Source: Butyricimonas paravirosa (GTDB lineage: Bacteria > Bacteroidota > Bacteroidia > Bacteroidales > Marinifilaceae). From it: 64,000 bases of DNA. Below the pieces are notes generated by a model. It searched no databases. It was not told where the DNA came from and was given only the letters and a program-made list of their open reading frames with translations. Where the stretch lies: the NCBI RefSeq assembly GCF_032878955.1, contig NZ_CP043839.1:930001-994000 (forward strand), read 5' to 3'. The number at the start of each line of letters is the position of its first letter. Positions within the stretch are counted from its first letter, which is position 1. This document shows positions 9,456-18,360 of this stretch, in pieces. A program made the position numbers and the translations under genes.

Positions 9456-10805
9456 CAATTTCTCCACCCGGGTAAAAGACTTACCCACCCATTTCCGGCT
9501 ATTCCAACGGCGCACGAAAATAATCGCCCGGATATTCTCGTCCAACGTGAAAGCCACCCACATCCCGGCAAGCCCCCAACCGAAAGAAATCCCGAACACG
9601 TAACTCAACGCTGTCGCCACTCCCCACATGACAATCAACCCGGTGATAAAGGGATAAGTCACATCCCCCACGGCATTCAGCACGTTTACCGACAGGATAT
9701 TCACCGCACGTCCCACCTCCAGCAAAATGTCAATACAAAGAATCATCACCCCCATGTACACGATCTCCGGATTGGAAGTCAACATTCCGAAAATAAACTT
9801 ACTGCAAACCGCCGTGACCACCGCCACGCAAAGGGAAACCACGATCGAAAGTCGCAGACAATATTTCTGCAATATAAAAGCCGCATCAGTACGTTCGCCC
9901 CCGACCAGATGCCCGATCAGGATTGCGGCCCCTTGTCCGAGGGCCACGGAGAACACGTATGAAAACAGGATAATATTCATCGCGTAAGTACGTGCCGTCA
10001 GTGCCGCCGTACCCAACATAACCGTGAAATAAGTAATAACCACTTGCGACAAACTATATGACACCTGTTCCCCTGCCGCCGGAAGACCGATATGCAACAA
10101 GTTTTTCAACTTATCCCACGGGAACGGTCTCAGACACGAGAACGAGAAGCGAGGAACCACCTTGCCAAACGTGATATACAATAATAACGCTAACGCCACC
10201 GCTCGGCAGGAAGAAGTCGAAATTGCTGCCCCCACGACTCCCATTTGCGGTAACCCGAATTTACCGAAAATCAAGGCATAGTTTCCAATGATGTTCAACA
10301 CGTTCATCAACAAGGTCACCCGCATGGGATAGTACGCCTTGTTGTGACTTCGCAGCACAGCCGACATGGTTAGAGCGATAGCTTGCAAGAAGGCAAAACC
10401 GCCCACAATCTGCATATAGGCCAACCCCTCATTGATCAGTTCCGGGGCCAAATCCATTATCTTTAACAAAGCCTCTGCCCGAAAATACAGGAAAGCGCTC
10501 GTGGTCACCCCGATCAGGGTATTAAAAAACAACGATACACCAATCACCTGCCGCACGTTTGCCTGTTGCGATGCCCCCAAATACTGGGAACAAAGCACGG
10601 AAGTCCCGACTGTCGATACCCCGAACACGAGAAATACCAGACTCAATAATTGATTCACCACCCCGACGGCCGCCACCGTATCATCCGAATAATGACTCAG
10701 CATAAACGTATCCATTGCCCCCAACAACATGATCAATAACGTCTCCACGAATATCGGTCCCGTCAGTCTAAATAGCTGTCCACGTAGTGTTTTAGTCGGT
10801 TTCAT
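9426..10805 (-). CDS. MATE family efflux transporter
   Basis: About 459 residues with twelve hydrophobic segments. The N-terminus (RLTGPIFVETLLIMLLGAMD) is a typical MATE helix 1 with the MDTFMLSHYSD phrase. The first frame codon gives MGCMKPTK; MKPTKTLRGQLF at 10805 is chosen as it leads straight into the conserved part. It would be an inner-membrane exporter of unknown substrate. It is transcribed alone, with a TATCTTTG box upstream, and overlaps the end of the convergent Crp/Fnr gene by 30 bp. Confidence 0.92.
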   Translation of the reverse strand: MKPTKTLRGQLFRLTGPIFVETLLIMLLGAMDTFMLSHYSDDTVAAVGVVNQLLSLVFLVFGVSTVGTSVLCSQYLGASQQANVRQVIGVSLFFNTLIGVTTSAFLYFRAEALLKIMDLAPELINEGLAYMQIVGGFAFLQAIALTMSAVLRSHNKAYYPMRVTLLMNVLNIIGNYALIFGKFGLPQMGVVGAAISTSSCRAVALALLLYITFGKVVPRFSFSCLRPFPWDKLKNLLHIGLPAAGEQVSYSLSQVVITYFTVMLGTAALTARTYAMNIILFSYVFSVALGQGAAILIGHLVGGERTDAAFILQKYCLRLSIVVSLCVAVVTAVCSKFIFGMLTSNPEIVYMGVMILCIDILLEVGRAVNILSVNVLNAVGDVTYPFITGLIVMWGVATALSYVFGISFGWGLAGMWVAFTLDENIRAIIFVRRWNSRKWVGKSFTRVEKLLKQTSSHSA

Positions 10806-10828
10806 ACATCCCATCTTAAAAAATCGAG

Positions 10829-10836
10829 CAAAGATA
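10829..10836 (-). promoter_or_regulatory. -7 box for second MATE gene
   Basis: The minus strand reads TATCTTTG, a full TAnnTTTG match, about 24 bp upstream of the ATG. No clear -33 element. Confidence 0.55.
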
Positions 10837-10910
10837 ACATCACCATGCGTTGGATGACTTGATCTACATCAATTTTTCTTATTCGAAACAAGACAGCCCA
10901 TATATATACA

Positions 10911-10942
10911 AAAAGAGGTCGTTTTTTGGAACGACCTCTTTT
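10911..10942 (-). terminator. Intrinsic terminator after the gingipain-fold gene
   Basis: A perfect 13-bp inverted repeat (AAAAGAGGTCGTT and its complement) with a 6-base loop lies about 20 bp past the stop at 10963. The A/T ends of the stem supply a T-run on either strand. Confidence 0.85.
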
Positions 10943-10962
10943 CTTATAATAAAATAAATACT

Positions 10963-12447
10963 TTATTTATCTATATCCAGTACAACTTCATACGTCATAT
11001 TGGGTTTGAAATCCGGATCATAAATAATCAGGAAGTTCTCGTCCACGGCAGCCTTCCAGTCTTGTCCGGCAGCCAATCGAGGATTATTCAATCGTTCAGG
11101 GAAGAAGTAACTGAAAGGCAAATCCAACACGTGTTCCTGTTTGAACTTATCCCCTTTCATACGCTCCAAGCTGAAATTCTCTTTCGTCTTGATCGTGATG
11201 ATACATTTCTTACCTTTTACCTTGGAAGTCACCGTAAAATCAGTCTCTTCCGGAATCTCCTGCAAACGCACATTCCATTTCGGATCACCATAATAAGCCA
11301 ACACATCGCGGTCATGCCAGAAACCGATCTGGTCTTGGGTAGGTTGTTGAGTATTCATCGCTTTAGCAACTTTCCGGGCTGCAATTTGGAATTCGTTTCC
11401 ATCAAAATTATAGTTTTCCTTGATCAAAGAAGGATACCATTGATTTTGCTGGTACAAGAAATCCTGTTGGTTCATGTAAACAGCCTCTGCCAAAGAATAA
11501 CGTCCCGGATTGGTCAACCAGTATTTCAAACCACCCCAACCGTTACGCCCGTGCCAAGTAGTCACAACGTAACCGATCATCGTGGCAGCATTACTACCAT
11601 TCATCCAAGCGATAGCCATACTTTCTTTCGTGTTATTCACGTTACCGATCAAACAGTTACCCACGGCAAAAAACACTTTCCGTTTTCCACTTTCCGGTAC
11701 ATCCCAAGTCGCTTTCGTTTTATGATCATTGAAATACAACTTCCCGTCTTTCGCCCGGATGTCTCCCGTGGAATAACGCACCTGCAAATCCTTTTCCGTG
11801 GCGTGCCATGCCGTTACCACCAAGTCCGGATCACATGCAGCATACATATCCGAGAGTTTCTTCAACCGTCCATCCACGGAAACATTACCCGTTTTCACGG
11901 CCTCCCCTTTGTCTGTCTTCTCGCCCCACAATCCCAGTGTCTGATCATCCACCCAAGCGTAACGGTCAAACCATTTGGCACTCTTTAATTCTGTAATCGT
12001 AGCCACGGCATTCTTAATAACCAAAGGTTCCGTGCTGTTGTCCAACATCTTCATCGCCCCATTTGCATCATAACCGGTAATAATCCCCCAAAGGAAATCG
12101 GCAAAAATGTCCTCATCCACCTCACGGCTCACGTGATGCATATCAATCACGTAATCCCGGTTCAAATTCTCCGGTTTCTCCACGATAGCCACGTAACGCG
12201 GTTTCACCCGTTGAAGATCCGCCAGATTCTCACGAGGCGCTTTCTCGTAAAAAAAGACCTCCGCACCATGCTTTTCTTTTAACGCATTAACTACTTGCAT
12301 CCACGCTGCATCCTGTTGTACAGCCTTGGATGCCAACACTACATACTCGCCTCCGGCACGTCCATTTGCTTTCTTCTTTTGAGCAAATGAAGACATCACC
12401 GAGATCATTAAACACAATAAAATTGATAATCGGTAAACTTGTTTCAT
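10963..12447 (-). CDS. Secreted peptidase C25 (gingipain)-like protein
   Basis: About 494 residues. The signal peptide (MKQVYRLSILL to SSFAQ) indicates export. The middle shows caspase/gingipain-fold features: a strand ending KVFFAVGNCLIGN and the following segment AATMIGYVVTTWHG. Gingipains have a catalytic His in an AHGSETAW-like loop and a Cys shortly after the GNC strand. The matching places here read NDHKTKATW and NTKESMAIA, so His is kept but the Cys position appears to be Ser. The alignment is by eye, so activity is uncertain. The C-terminal part (about 410-494) is a beta-rich domain. No sorting domain seen. It stands alone, with its own promoter box and terminator. Confidence 0.6.
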   Translation of the reverse strand: MKQVYRLSILLCLMISVMSSFAQKKKANGRAGGEYVVLASKAVQQDAAWMQVVNALKEKHGAEVFFYEKAPRENLADLQRVKPRYVAIVEKPENLNRDYVIDMHHVSREVDEDIFADFLWGIITGYDANGAMKMLDNSTEPLVIKNAVATITELKSAKWFDRYAWVDDQTLGLWGEKTDKGEAVKTGNVSVDGRLKKLSDMYAACDPDLVVTAWHATEKDLQVRYSTGDIRAKDGKLYFNDHKTKATWDVPESGKRKVFFAVGNCLIGNVNNTKESMAIAWMNGSNAATMIGYVVTTWHGRNGWGGLKYWLTNPGRYSLAEAVYMNQQDFLYQQNQWYPSLIKENYNFDGNEFQIAARKVAKAMNTQQPTQDQIGFWHDRDVLAYYGDPKWNVRLQEIPEETDFTVTSKVKGKKCIITIKTKENFSLERMKGDKFKQEHVLDLPFSYFFPERLNNPRLAAGQDWKAAVDENFLIIYDPDFKPNMTYEVVLDIDK

Positions 12448-12490
12448 TTCGCAATAAATAATATATAAAAACACAAACTTAATTAGTTTT

Positions 12491-12498
12491 CAAATATA
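12491..12498 (-). promoter_or_regulatory. -7 box for gingipain-fold gene
   Basis: The minus strand reads TATATTTG (TAnnTTTG), about 44 bp upstream of the ATG at 12447. No clear -33 element. Confidence 0.45.
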
Positions 12499-12557
12499 AG
12501 CATCAATCAATTTTAATACCCGACATTTTAGGTTAAATTTACGTTAAAATATACCAT

Positions 12558-14702
12558 TTACCTCTTTACTTCCTGCCACACGATCTTGGATGATCGTTTC
12601 CCATCCGGGGCAACAGCCCGAACTCCCAACCACAATACCTCGCTCATAGCCTTCACGTTAACCCCACAAGCATAAGCTGCCCAAGAAGTAGTTGTCGTAA
12701 TTAAACGAGGTCTCGCCTTTGACGAATCTTTCAGGTATACCTCAAAATACCATGTGTCGATAGCCTCATTCATCACGGGCATATCCTTTTCACGATTCAC
12801 CCACGGAATCACGTTCCATACCAACTTGAAATCCAAAGAATCCGCGTACGTCCGAATAATTTCCGCTTTCGTGATCTCCGGTTTCACGGGTTTAAATTTC
12901 ATCCGGGCATCCGTCAACGCCAGCTCCCCGATGAACATCTCGAAATCATCCGACGTATTCTCCACGACCAAACCGATACAAGCAACATGATCATTCTCGT
13001 TCCAACCGAAATTCCCCAATTTACAAGTCACCGTCTGCCATTCCCGTGAAATATTTTTCCCTTCCACTGGAATTTCAATAAACTGATCTTCTGCACCGAC
13101 CTTGGACAATACAAGCTTCAATTTACCGCACTCACCCATTTTCATTTTACACGTAAACGATAATTTCACCTTTTCGTGAACCGGAATATTCGTCTTAAAC
13201 AAACGCACCTTGGAATATGTTGTTCTCCCGTGTAGTTTCAAGCATGACCCACCGAACCAAGCATCTTCAAACACGAAATCACATTGAATCGCATCACCAG
13301 GCACCCGCCCGTCATGCCCCGTAACCCACCAACGCCAAGAAGGCATCCAGTCCTGTACCCCCACGTTATACCACGGGTAACCGTTCTCCGTCTTCCCTTC
13401 CCGATTGAAGAAAAGCCCGTTCCCGAGATTAAACCGGGTCACGAAAGGTAACTCCTGTATTGTACTTCTTGCCGGGAAAAAGGTCGAGATCCCATGAAAA
13501 CGCCGCATATCCTCTTCATTCACGGTGGTAATCGTATTCGTCACGACAGGAGCATTCACCGGATTGCGTGTGCCACTCGTGAAAAAATATTCCAGTTTTC
13601 TCAAGTAAGTTTGTTGCACAACGAGCGGCTCCTTACCATGTTCGTAAGACGCATTATGAATGTTATTCCGGTCATGTTCTCCCCAAAGGCAAACGGACAC
13701 GGGTTTATCCTTCAACACCTCCCAGCCCTTCCCCGCACGAGGTTCAGAATCGTAACTCGAAAGTCCCCGGCCCCGCAGATAAAAACCGGCATACACGTCA
13801 TACGAACTCCGCCCGAACTTCACCGCATTCCTGGCCGATTCACCCATCGGATCGTTATTTCCTCCCCACACGTCAATATTATAATTCAACATAAACATAT
13901 CCGTCACCCTCCGATTTCCTTTTTGGAACCAATTCCGGTTACGCTCCTGTAATGCATTCTGCCCGAAACTTAAACGCCCCCGGCTATCATTACTATCATA
14001 CCAGTCGATATGGAATCCTCGCAATCCCAGTTTCTCGGCCTGCACGTGTAACTCCACGAAAAAATCCTGCACTTCGGAGGCCACATCCGCATCCCATTCC
14101 CCCTCCGGGTTCACCCCAATTCCATCAATCCCGTAATACCGCAAAAAACGGATCAACTTCTCCGCGTACTTGAAACGCCCGTATTCATCTTTTGTCATGA
14201 GTTTTGAAAAGAGATCGTACACCCGGTCACCTGCCTTTTTCACCGGTTCCGCCCAGTTGATAAACAACACGCATCCCGTTCGCACCCCATTTTTATGAGC
14301 CACGTCGTTAAACACTCCCGGCACACGAAACCATCCGTCTCCCCAATTCCCGTGTATATCCACGTATTGCCACATATTAAAATTATCCGCCTCAAACTGA
14401 TTCCGGGGAAACGATTTCCATTCTTTTTTCCCGTCACCCATCGGCGTCCACCAGCATAATTGCCGGGCTGTGGTAAGTTCCGGATGTACCTGGGTATTTT
14501 TGTTTTCAAAACGCTCTTTTAATTTCACCCGGGAAATAAAGAAGTTATCATCCTCACTCACCGGGATTCCCGGTTCCCAAATCTCCAGAAATTCCACAAA
14601 ATTCATCCCGTTTGAGGGATTCCACTGAATATCTTTTGACTGTTGAGCATAGATATTCGAAAATAATAAAACAAATAGGAAACAATAAGACACTTTTCTC
14701 AT
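12558..14702 (-). CDS. GH85 endo-beta-N-acetylglucosaminidase
   Basis: 714 residues starting MRKVSYCFLFVLLF, with a signal peptide ending IYAQ. The barrel contains YGIDGIGVNPEGEWD. The N-x-E pair (Asn198, Glu200 from this start) matches the Asn/Glu used by GH85 enzymes. Other GH85-like landmarks are GFHIDWYDSNDSRG, MLNYNIDVWG and YDVYAGFYLRGRG. The C-terminal 250 residues form beta-sandwich modules typical of these enzymes. GH85 endoglycosidases cleave the chitobiose core of N-glycans, a role that would fit the GH84 hexosaminidase found 7 kb away. The upstream in-frame codons (to 14753) give a poorer signal peptide. Substrate class is inferred. Confidence 0.85.
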   Translation of the reverse strand: MRKVSYCFLFVLLFSNIYAQQSKDIQWNPSNGMNFVEFLEIWEPGIPVSEDDNFFISRVKLKERFENKNTQVHPELTTARQLCWWTPMGDGKKEWKSFPRNQFEADNFNMWQYVDIHGNWGDGWFRVPGVFNDVAHKNGVRTGCVLFINWAEPVKKAGDRVYDLFSKLMTKDEYGRFKYAEKLIRFLRYYGIDGIGVNPEGEWDADVASEVQDFFVELHVQAEKLGLRGFHIDWYDSNDSRGRLSFGQNALQERNRNWFQKGNRRVTDMFMLNYNIDVWGGNNDPMGESARNAVKFGRSSYDVYAGFYLRGRGLSSYDSEPRAGKGWEVLKDKPVSVCLWGEHDRNNIHNASYEHGKEPLVVQQTYLRKLEYFFTSGTRNPVNAPVVTNTITTVNEEDMRRFHGISTFFPARSTIQELPFVTRFNLGNGLFFNREGKTENGYPWYNVGVQDWMPSWRWWVTGHDGRVPGDAIQCDFVFEDAWFGGSCLKLHGRTTYSKVRLFKTNIPVHEKVKLSFTCKMKMGECGKLKLVLSKVGAEDQFIEIPVEGKNISREWQTVTCKLGNFGWNENDHVACIGLVVENTSDDFEMFIGELALTDARMKFKPVKPEITKAEIIRTYADSLDFKLVWNVIPWVNREKDMPVMNEAIDTWYFEVYLKDSSKARPRLITTTTSWAAYACGVNVKAMSEVLWLGVRAVAPDGKRSSKIVWQEVKR

Positions 14703-14850
14703 ACAAATAATATTTACACAAAACACAACGTGATAAAAGTAATAAATTATCACAGAAAAGTATCAACAAGATCCTAAAGAATGTATTTTTCGAAAAAAAG
14801 GGGACATTCGCATTACACGAACACCCCCGTTCACACTCATGCCACGAAAC

Positions 14851-15945
14851 TTATCGTATCGTTTCCATTACACACCGGTCCAGTTGCTCTCCTCGCAATC
14901 TGGTCCCGACAATCCGATTATCTTTATCCAAAACAATCAAGTAAGGGATTCCCTGTATCCCCAACATCTTCACCAACGGATTTCCCCACGCCTGTAAATC
15001 AGACACGTGAATCCAAGGTAAACCGTCCTGTTCGATAGCCTTCAACCATTTATCTTTTTTATCATCCAACGACACGCTGATGACCTCTAATCCTGCATCA
15101 TGATACTTCTCGTACAACTCCTTCACGTGAGGATTCTCCGCCCGGCACGGGCCACACCAAGAAGCCCAAAAATCAATGATTTTCACTTTTGCTTTCACGG
15201 AATACAAAGATACGGGTTCACCTTGTGGCGTTTGCAAAGTGAAGTCTGGAAATAAAGCACCCTTTCTCAAATCAACTTCACACTCAACGTATCGTGCCAG
15301 TATTTTCCCGAGAATAGAATTACGGGCAGAATCACCGAGTAATTCATATTTTCCCCTCAGCATCTTGTTTTTATTCAAGGTAGACAATCGCACGTAAATC
15401 AAACTCGCGGACACGAGGTTATCATTCTCCCGGATAAACTCGTCCTCCTTCTTCTCGTAAAGAGAATCCAATCCTTCGAGCAAGGCCCGCACATGGAATT
15501 TTCCGAAAAGATTCTTTTCTTCAGCACACGTTTGATACTCGCCTTCCAACGAATCCCGTTTTTCCAGTATCATATCCTCCACTTCACGTTTAAAGCGTTC
15601 ACGTACCTGTTGAAGTTCTCCCCCGGTAACTCTCCATGTCGTTGGTTGTTCCTTCATATCCACTAGAACCGAATAGGAAGTATTTTCAAGAAACACGGGA
15701 ACTTTCAATTTCGTATTCTCCACACTCAGCCAAGCGAATCTAGGTTTTTCAACCACTCCCGCCAGTTGAAAATTACCATTCAAGACTTCTGCTCTTCCCA
15801 GCGTATCCAGCTTGTCGGCCATATTCGGGGAAAGTAAAAACACTTTCCCCGAATAACCTGCAAAGTTTCCCTGAATGACATATTTTGAAGTCGATTGACA
15901 CCCGCACAAAAGTGCAATCCCCATGACGAACCAACTATATATCAT
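14851..15945 (-). CDS. TlpA-family thioredoxin lipoprotein (DUF4369-type N-terminus), locus 1
   Basis: About 364 residues with a lipoprotein signal ending LLCGC. The N-terminal beta domain (about 20-110) resembles the DUF4369 module that precedes many Bacteroidota TlpA domains; a helical linker follows. The C-terminal thioredoxin fold has WASWCGPC near residue 266 and the cis-proline loop GIQGIPYLIVLD. It would be a membrane-anchored periplasmic thiol-disulphide oxidoreductase. A GTG at 15957 overlaps the upstream stop by four bases and is the other possible start. It closes the first SusCD operon, so it may serve the folding or redox state of the transport proteins or cargo. Partner unknown. 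Confidence 0.88.
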   Translation of the reverse strand: MIYSWFVMGIALLCGCQSTSKYVIQGNFAGYSGKVFLLSPNMADKLDTLGRAEVLNGNFQLAGVVEKPRFAWLSVENTKLKVPVFLENTSYSVLVDMKEQPTTWRVTGGELQQVRERFKREVEDMILEKRDSLEGEYQTCAEEKNLFGKFHVRALLEGLDSLYEKKEDEFIRENDNLVSASLIYVRLSTLNKNKMLRGKYELLGDSARNSILGKILARYVECEVDLRKGALFPDFTLQTPQGEPVSLYSVKAKVKIIDFWASWCGPCRAENPHVKELYEKYHDAGLEVISVSLDDKKDKWLKAIEQDGLPWIHVSDLQAWGNPLVKMLGIQGIPYLIVLDKDNRIVGTRLRGEQLDRCVMETIR

Positions 15946-15953
15946 TTTCACCG

Positions 15954-17570
15954 TCACAATCTTATTTCTTTATAGGCAATATCCACGATCTTTCCTAAAC
16001 CTTTGTGTACCTTTTTCAAGACAGGAGCTTTATCCCATTGCGGTTCAAACTCGTAAGTCCGCATAATACCGCATCCTTTCTCATCAGCACCATCAATCGT
16101 GGTTCCCACCACCAAATGTTCACTGCGCATATCCTCCCAAACTGCATATTGACGGAATGCCGAAAACGGATTAAATTTCAACACTTTTATAGTTTCTCCC
16201 GGGAAATGACAAATTTCTTTCACCGGAGTACTCGGATTTTTCATGTCAAACTCGTATATCCTGTCTTTCGTCGCGTAGAATAAAGTCCCGTATAACGGAT
16301 GACAGGCAAAAAGAGTCGCTTGCTCCACTCCCGTTCCGGACAATTTCCCGTAGTACCGTTGCGTGTTCACACCTTCCGTTCCCAACACGATCCCGTAATA
16401 ATAATAATCTCCGGCACGATCTTTCAACACGACATAGGTCAACCCATCATTTACCGTGGATTGCATAAGCACCATTTCTTTTCCCGCTTGTTCTGCCGGG
16501 AAAAGGATCTCATCCCCCGAAAATTTCATGACAGAGGGAATTCCTCCGGATTTTGCCTTCACCTCGATGAAACGCCCTGCCTCGTCATACAACATGGTTG
16601 AAGTACCTCCTAAAGTATAGGAACCGCCACCTCGCCGATAACGGCAAGCATTCGCCACGAAAGGCGCAGCCTTGAATTTCATACCATTAATTTCATTAAT
16701 CGGAAATTCAAACAATCCCCCGTTTACAGCAACATTATTACAGTACACATCACCATTCTCATCGATAACGATCCAATACAAATAATCAATAAACTCATAT
16801 TTCCCGTTATATTGATAATAATCGTATAATGAAACCCCGGATGCCAACACGTGCACGTGATCCGGCTGGTCACCAAAATTCCATTTAATATTATTATCTT
16901 CCCCGGCGTGCATATCCGTCGGATCCAAACGATAAGTTCCGTTTTCACAGGTAAATAAATAGATGTTTCCTCCTGAAGCCGAAAAATTACTCATCAGCTT
17001 TACCGGTTTTCCCGTTACCAAATCACTTTCCGACCAAATGTCCCTGGAAATAATATCCGTATTCGCATCCACGTTCACGACCATATCCATACGAGATTGA
17101 CCATCCTGTTCACACAGCACCATCCATCCCTCGCTCGTTAAGCTACTCACCTGCAAATAAAACTTTTGATACCAGCTTACCTTGGTCGCTTTATCTTCAA
17201 CCCGATAAAAACAAGTATAGGAATCCGCCTTTAACGTGATGGGTAACTCCAAATCCTTTGTTGTAGCCACCACGAAATCAAGCGTATCCGCCCCTTTATC
17301 TTTATCCGCATTCTGCGGGATGAACTTCCATTCATAAGTATATTCTCCTTCAGCTCCCGTCAAACTTTTCACTTCCGGATAAATCCTCAGGGTATCCACG
17401 TGAGAGATTTTTCGATACGCATTTCCCGTTTCAATCCCTGTAATTGATAATTTATTTATATCCTGATAATTGTAATTGCCCTTATCATCCGCACAAGAAC
17501 AAATAAATCCTATCAAGATGAATAATAAACCGAATATTGTATATTTCATAATTCTCATTTTATACTTCAT
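15954..17570 (-). CDS. PKD-like family lipoprotein, locus 1
   Basis: 538 residues with a lipoprotein signal ending ICSC. The N-terminal module (about 35-150) is the PKD-like beta-sandwich of Bacteroidota SusCD operons (KLSITGIETGNAYRKISHVD, then YTYEWKFIP). The rest, from SEGWMVLCEQDGQ onward, reads like a beta-propeller of repeated strands. These proteins sit where SusE/SusF-type surface lipoproteins sit in glycan loci and are thought to bind the ligand outside the cell; that is inference from position. Starts at codons 1, 5 or 8 are all possible. It lies 12 bp after the DUF4843 gene and overlaps the TlpA GTG start. Confidence 0.82.
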   Translation of the reverse strand: MKYKMRIMKYTIFGLLFILIGFICSCADDKGNYNYQDINKLSITGIETGNAYRKISHVDTLRIYPEVKSLTGAEGEYTYEWKFIPQNADKDKGADTLDFVVATTKDLELPITLKADSYTCFYRVEDKATKVSWYQKFYLQVSSLTSEGWMVLCEQDGQSRMDMVVNVDANTDIISRDIWSESDLVTGKPVKLMSNFSASGGNIYLFTCENGTYRLDPTDMHAGEDNNIKWNFGDQPDHVHVLASGVSLYDYYQYNGKYEFIDYLYWIVIDENGDVYCNNVAVNGGLFEFPINEINGMKFKAAPFVANACRYRRGGGSYTLGGTSTMLYDEAGRFIEVKAKSGGIPSVMKFSGDEILFPAEQAGKEMVLMQSTVNDGLTYVVLKDRAGDYYYYGIVLGTEGVNTQRYYGKLSGTGVEQATLFACHPLYGTLFYATKDRIYEFDMKNPSTPVKEICHFPGETIKVLKFNPFSAFRQYAVWEDMRSEHLVVGTTIDGADEKGCGIMRTYEFEPQWDKAPVLKKVHKGLGKIVDIAYKEIRL

Positions 17571-17582
17571 AAAACAATTAAA

Positions 17583-18344
17583 TTAATCTTGGGAATCCGG
17601 TCCCATTTCCATCCATTCTCCATCCTCATCCTTCGTCGGATTTTCCTGCAACCAACGATACATATATTTTCCCACGTAGGACAAATAACCCTGCGTGAAA
17701 GTACCTTCTCCCAAAACACCTAACCAAACTTCCCGATCTATATTCATCACATCACAAATTAACCCGGCTTTTGTTTGACTCCAATCTCCGAATCGTTTTT
17801 GCCCCTCACGAGTCCACCAACCCGGACGAGGAAAATTTTCATTCATAAAAACCACTCGTTGATAATCCACGTCCAAAGAAGTAAGGGAGTCTATCCGACT
17901 ACGACGCGTGTACATGAAATGTAATTCCGGTGTTTCATTCAACTTCACCGTAAAACGCCTACTACGCTGTTTCAACGTCTCCCGACGCTTTAGCACGATA
18001 TTTATATCCGCGTAGGCTCCATTAGCGGGAATCGTATATTCCTTATCAAACGGCTCGAAATCAACACCCTCTTCAGCTGCCAACGTATCTGTTTGATCAG
18101 AAATCACATCCACGGTAAACTTCCTGTCATAATCCGCCACCGTACCGACGAGCATAACACGCAATTTCAGATTACGGGTTACCACGTCCCCGGCTTTCAT
18201 TCCCCAAGACACGACAACCGTGTCGTTCAACTTGCCTTCCGTGTCAAAATAAATACCACTTTCCCCCTCGTAACTATCCACATCTTTTTCACAAGCATAA
18301 AAGAAAGCCGTGAAGAATAATATTATATAGCATATCTGTTTCAT
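17583..18344 (-). CDS. DUF4843 domain lipoprotein, locus 1
   Basis: 253 residues starting MKQICYIILFF, with a lipoprotein signal ending FYAC. The body is a beta-rich DUF4843 module: GIYFDTEGKLNDTVVVSWG near the start, then DRKFTVDVISDQTD and the Calx-beta-like phrase EEGVDFEPFDKEYTIPANGA. The upstream in-frame codons overlap susD and are not preferred; a GGAGA run precedes this ATG. DUF4843 proteins occur between SusD and PKD-like proteins in these operons and are presumed outer-membrane accessory proteins. Function unknown. The paralogue is at 32.4-33.1 kb. Confidence 0.85.
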   Translation of the reverse strand: MKQICYIILFFTAFFYACEKDVDSYEGESGIYFDTEGKLNDTVVVSWGMKAGDVVTRNLKLRVMLVGTVADYDRKFTVDVISDQTDTLAAEEGVDFEPFDKEYTIPANGAYADINIVLKRRETLKQRSRRFTVKLNETPELHFMYTRRSRIDSLTSLDVDYQRVVFMNENFPRPGWWTREGQKRFGDWSQTKAGLICDVMNIDREVWLGVLGEGTFTQGYLSYVGKYMYRWLQENPTKDEDGEWMEMGPDSQD

Positions 18345-18360
18345 AATCTCTCCTTTCTTC

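Noticed and set aside
12558..14702. GH18-type endoglycosidase
   Set aside because: There is no DxxDxDxE motif; the N-P-E pair and other landmarks fit GH85.
14703..14850. GH85 gene as last member of the first SusCD operon
   Set aside because: The 148-bp gap and separate signal leave this undecided; no promoter or terminator is clear, so no operon link is claimed.
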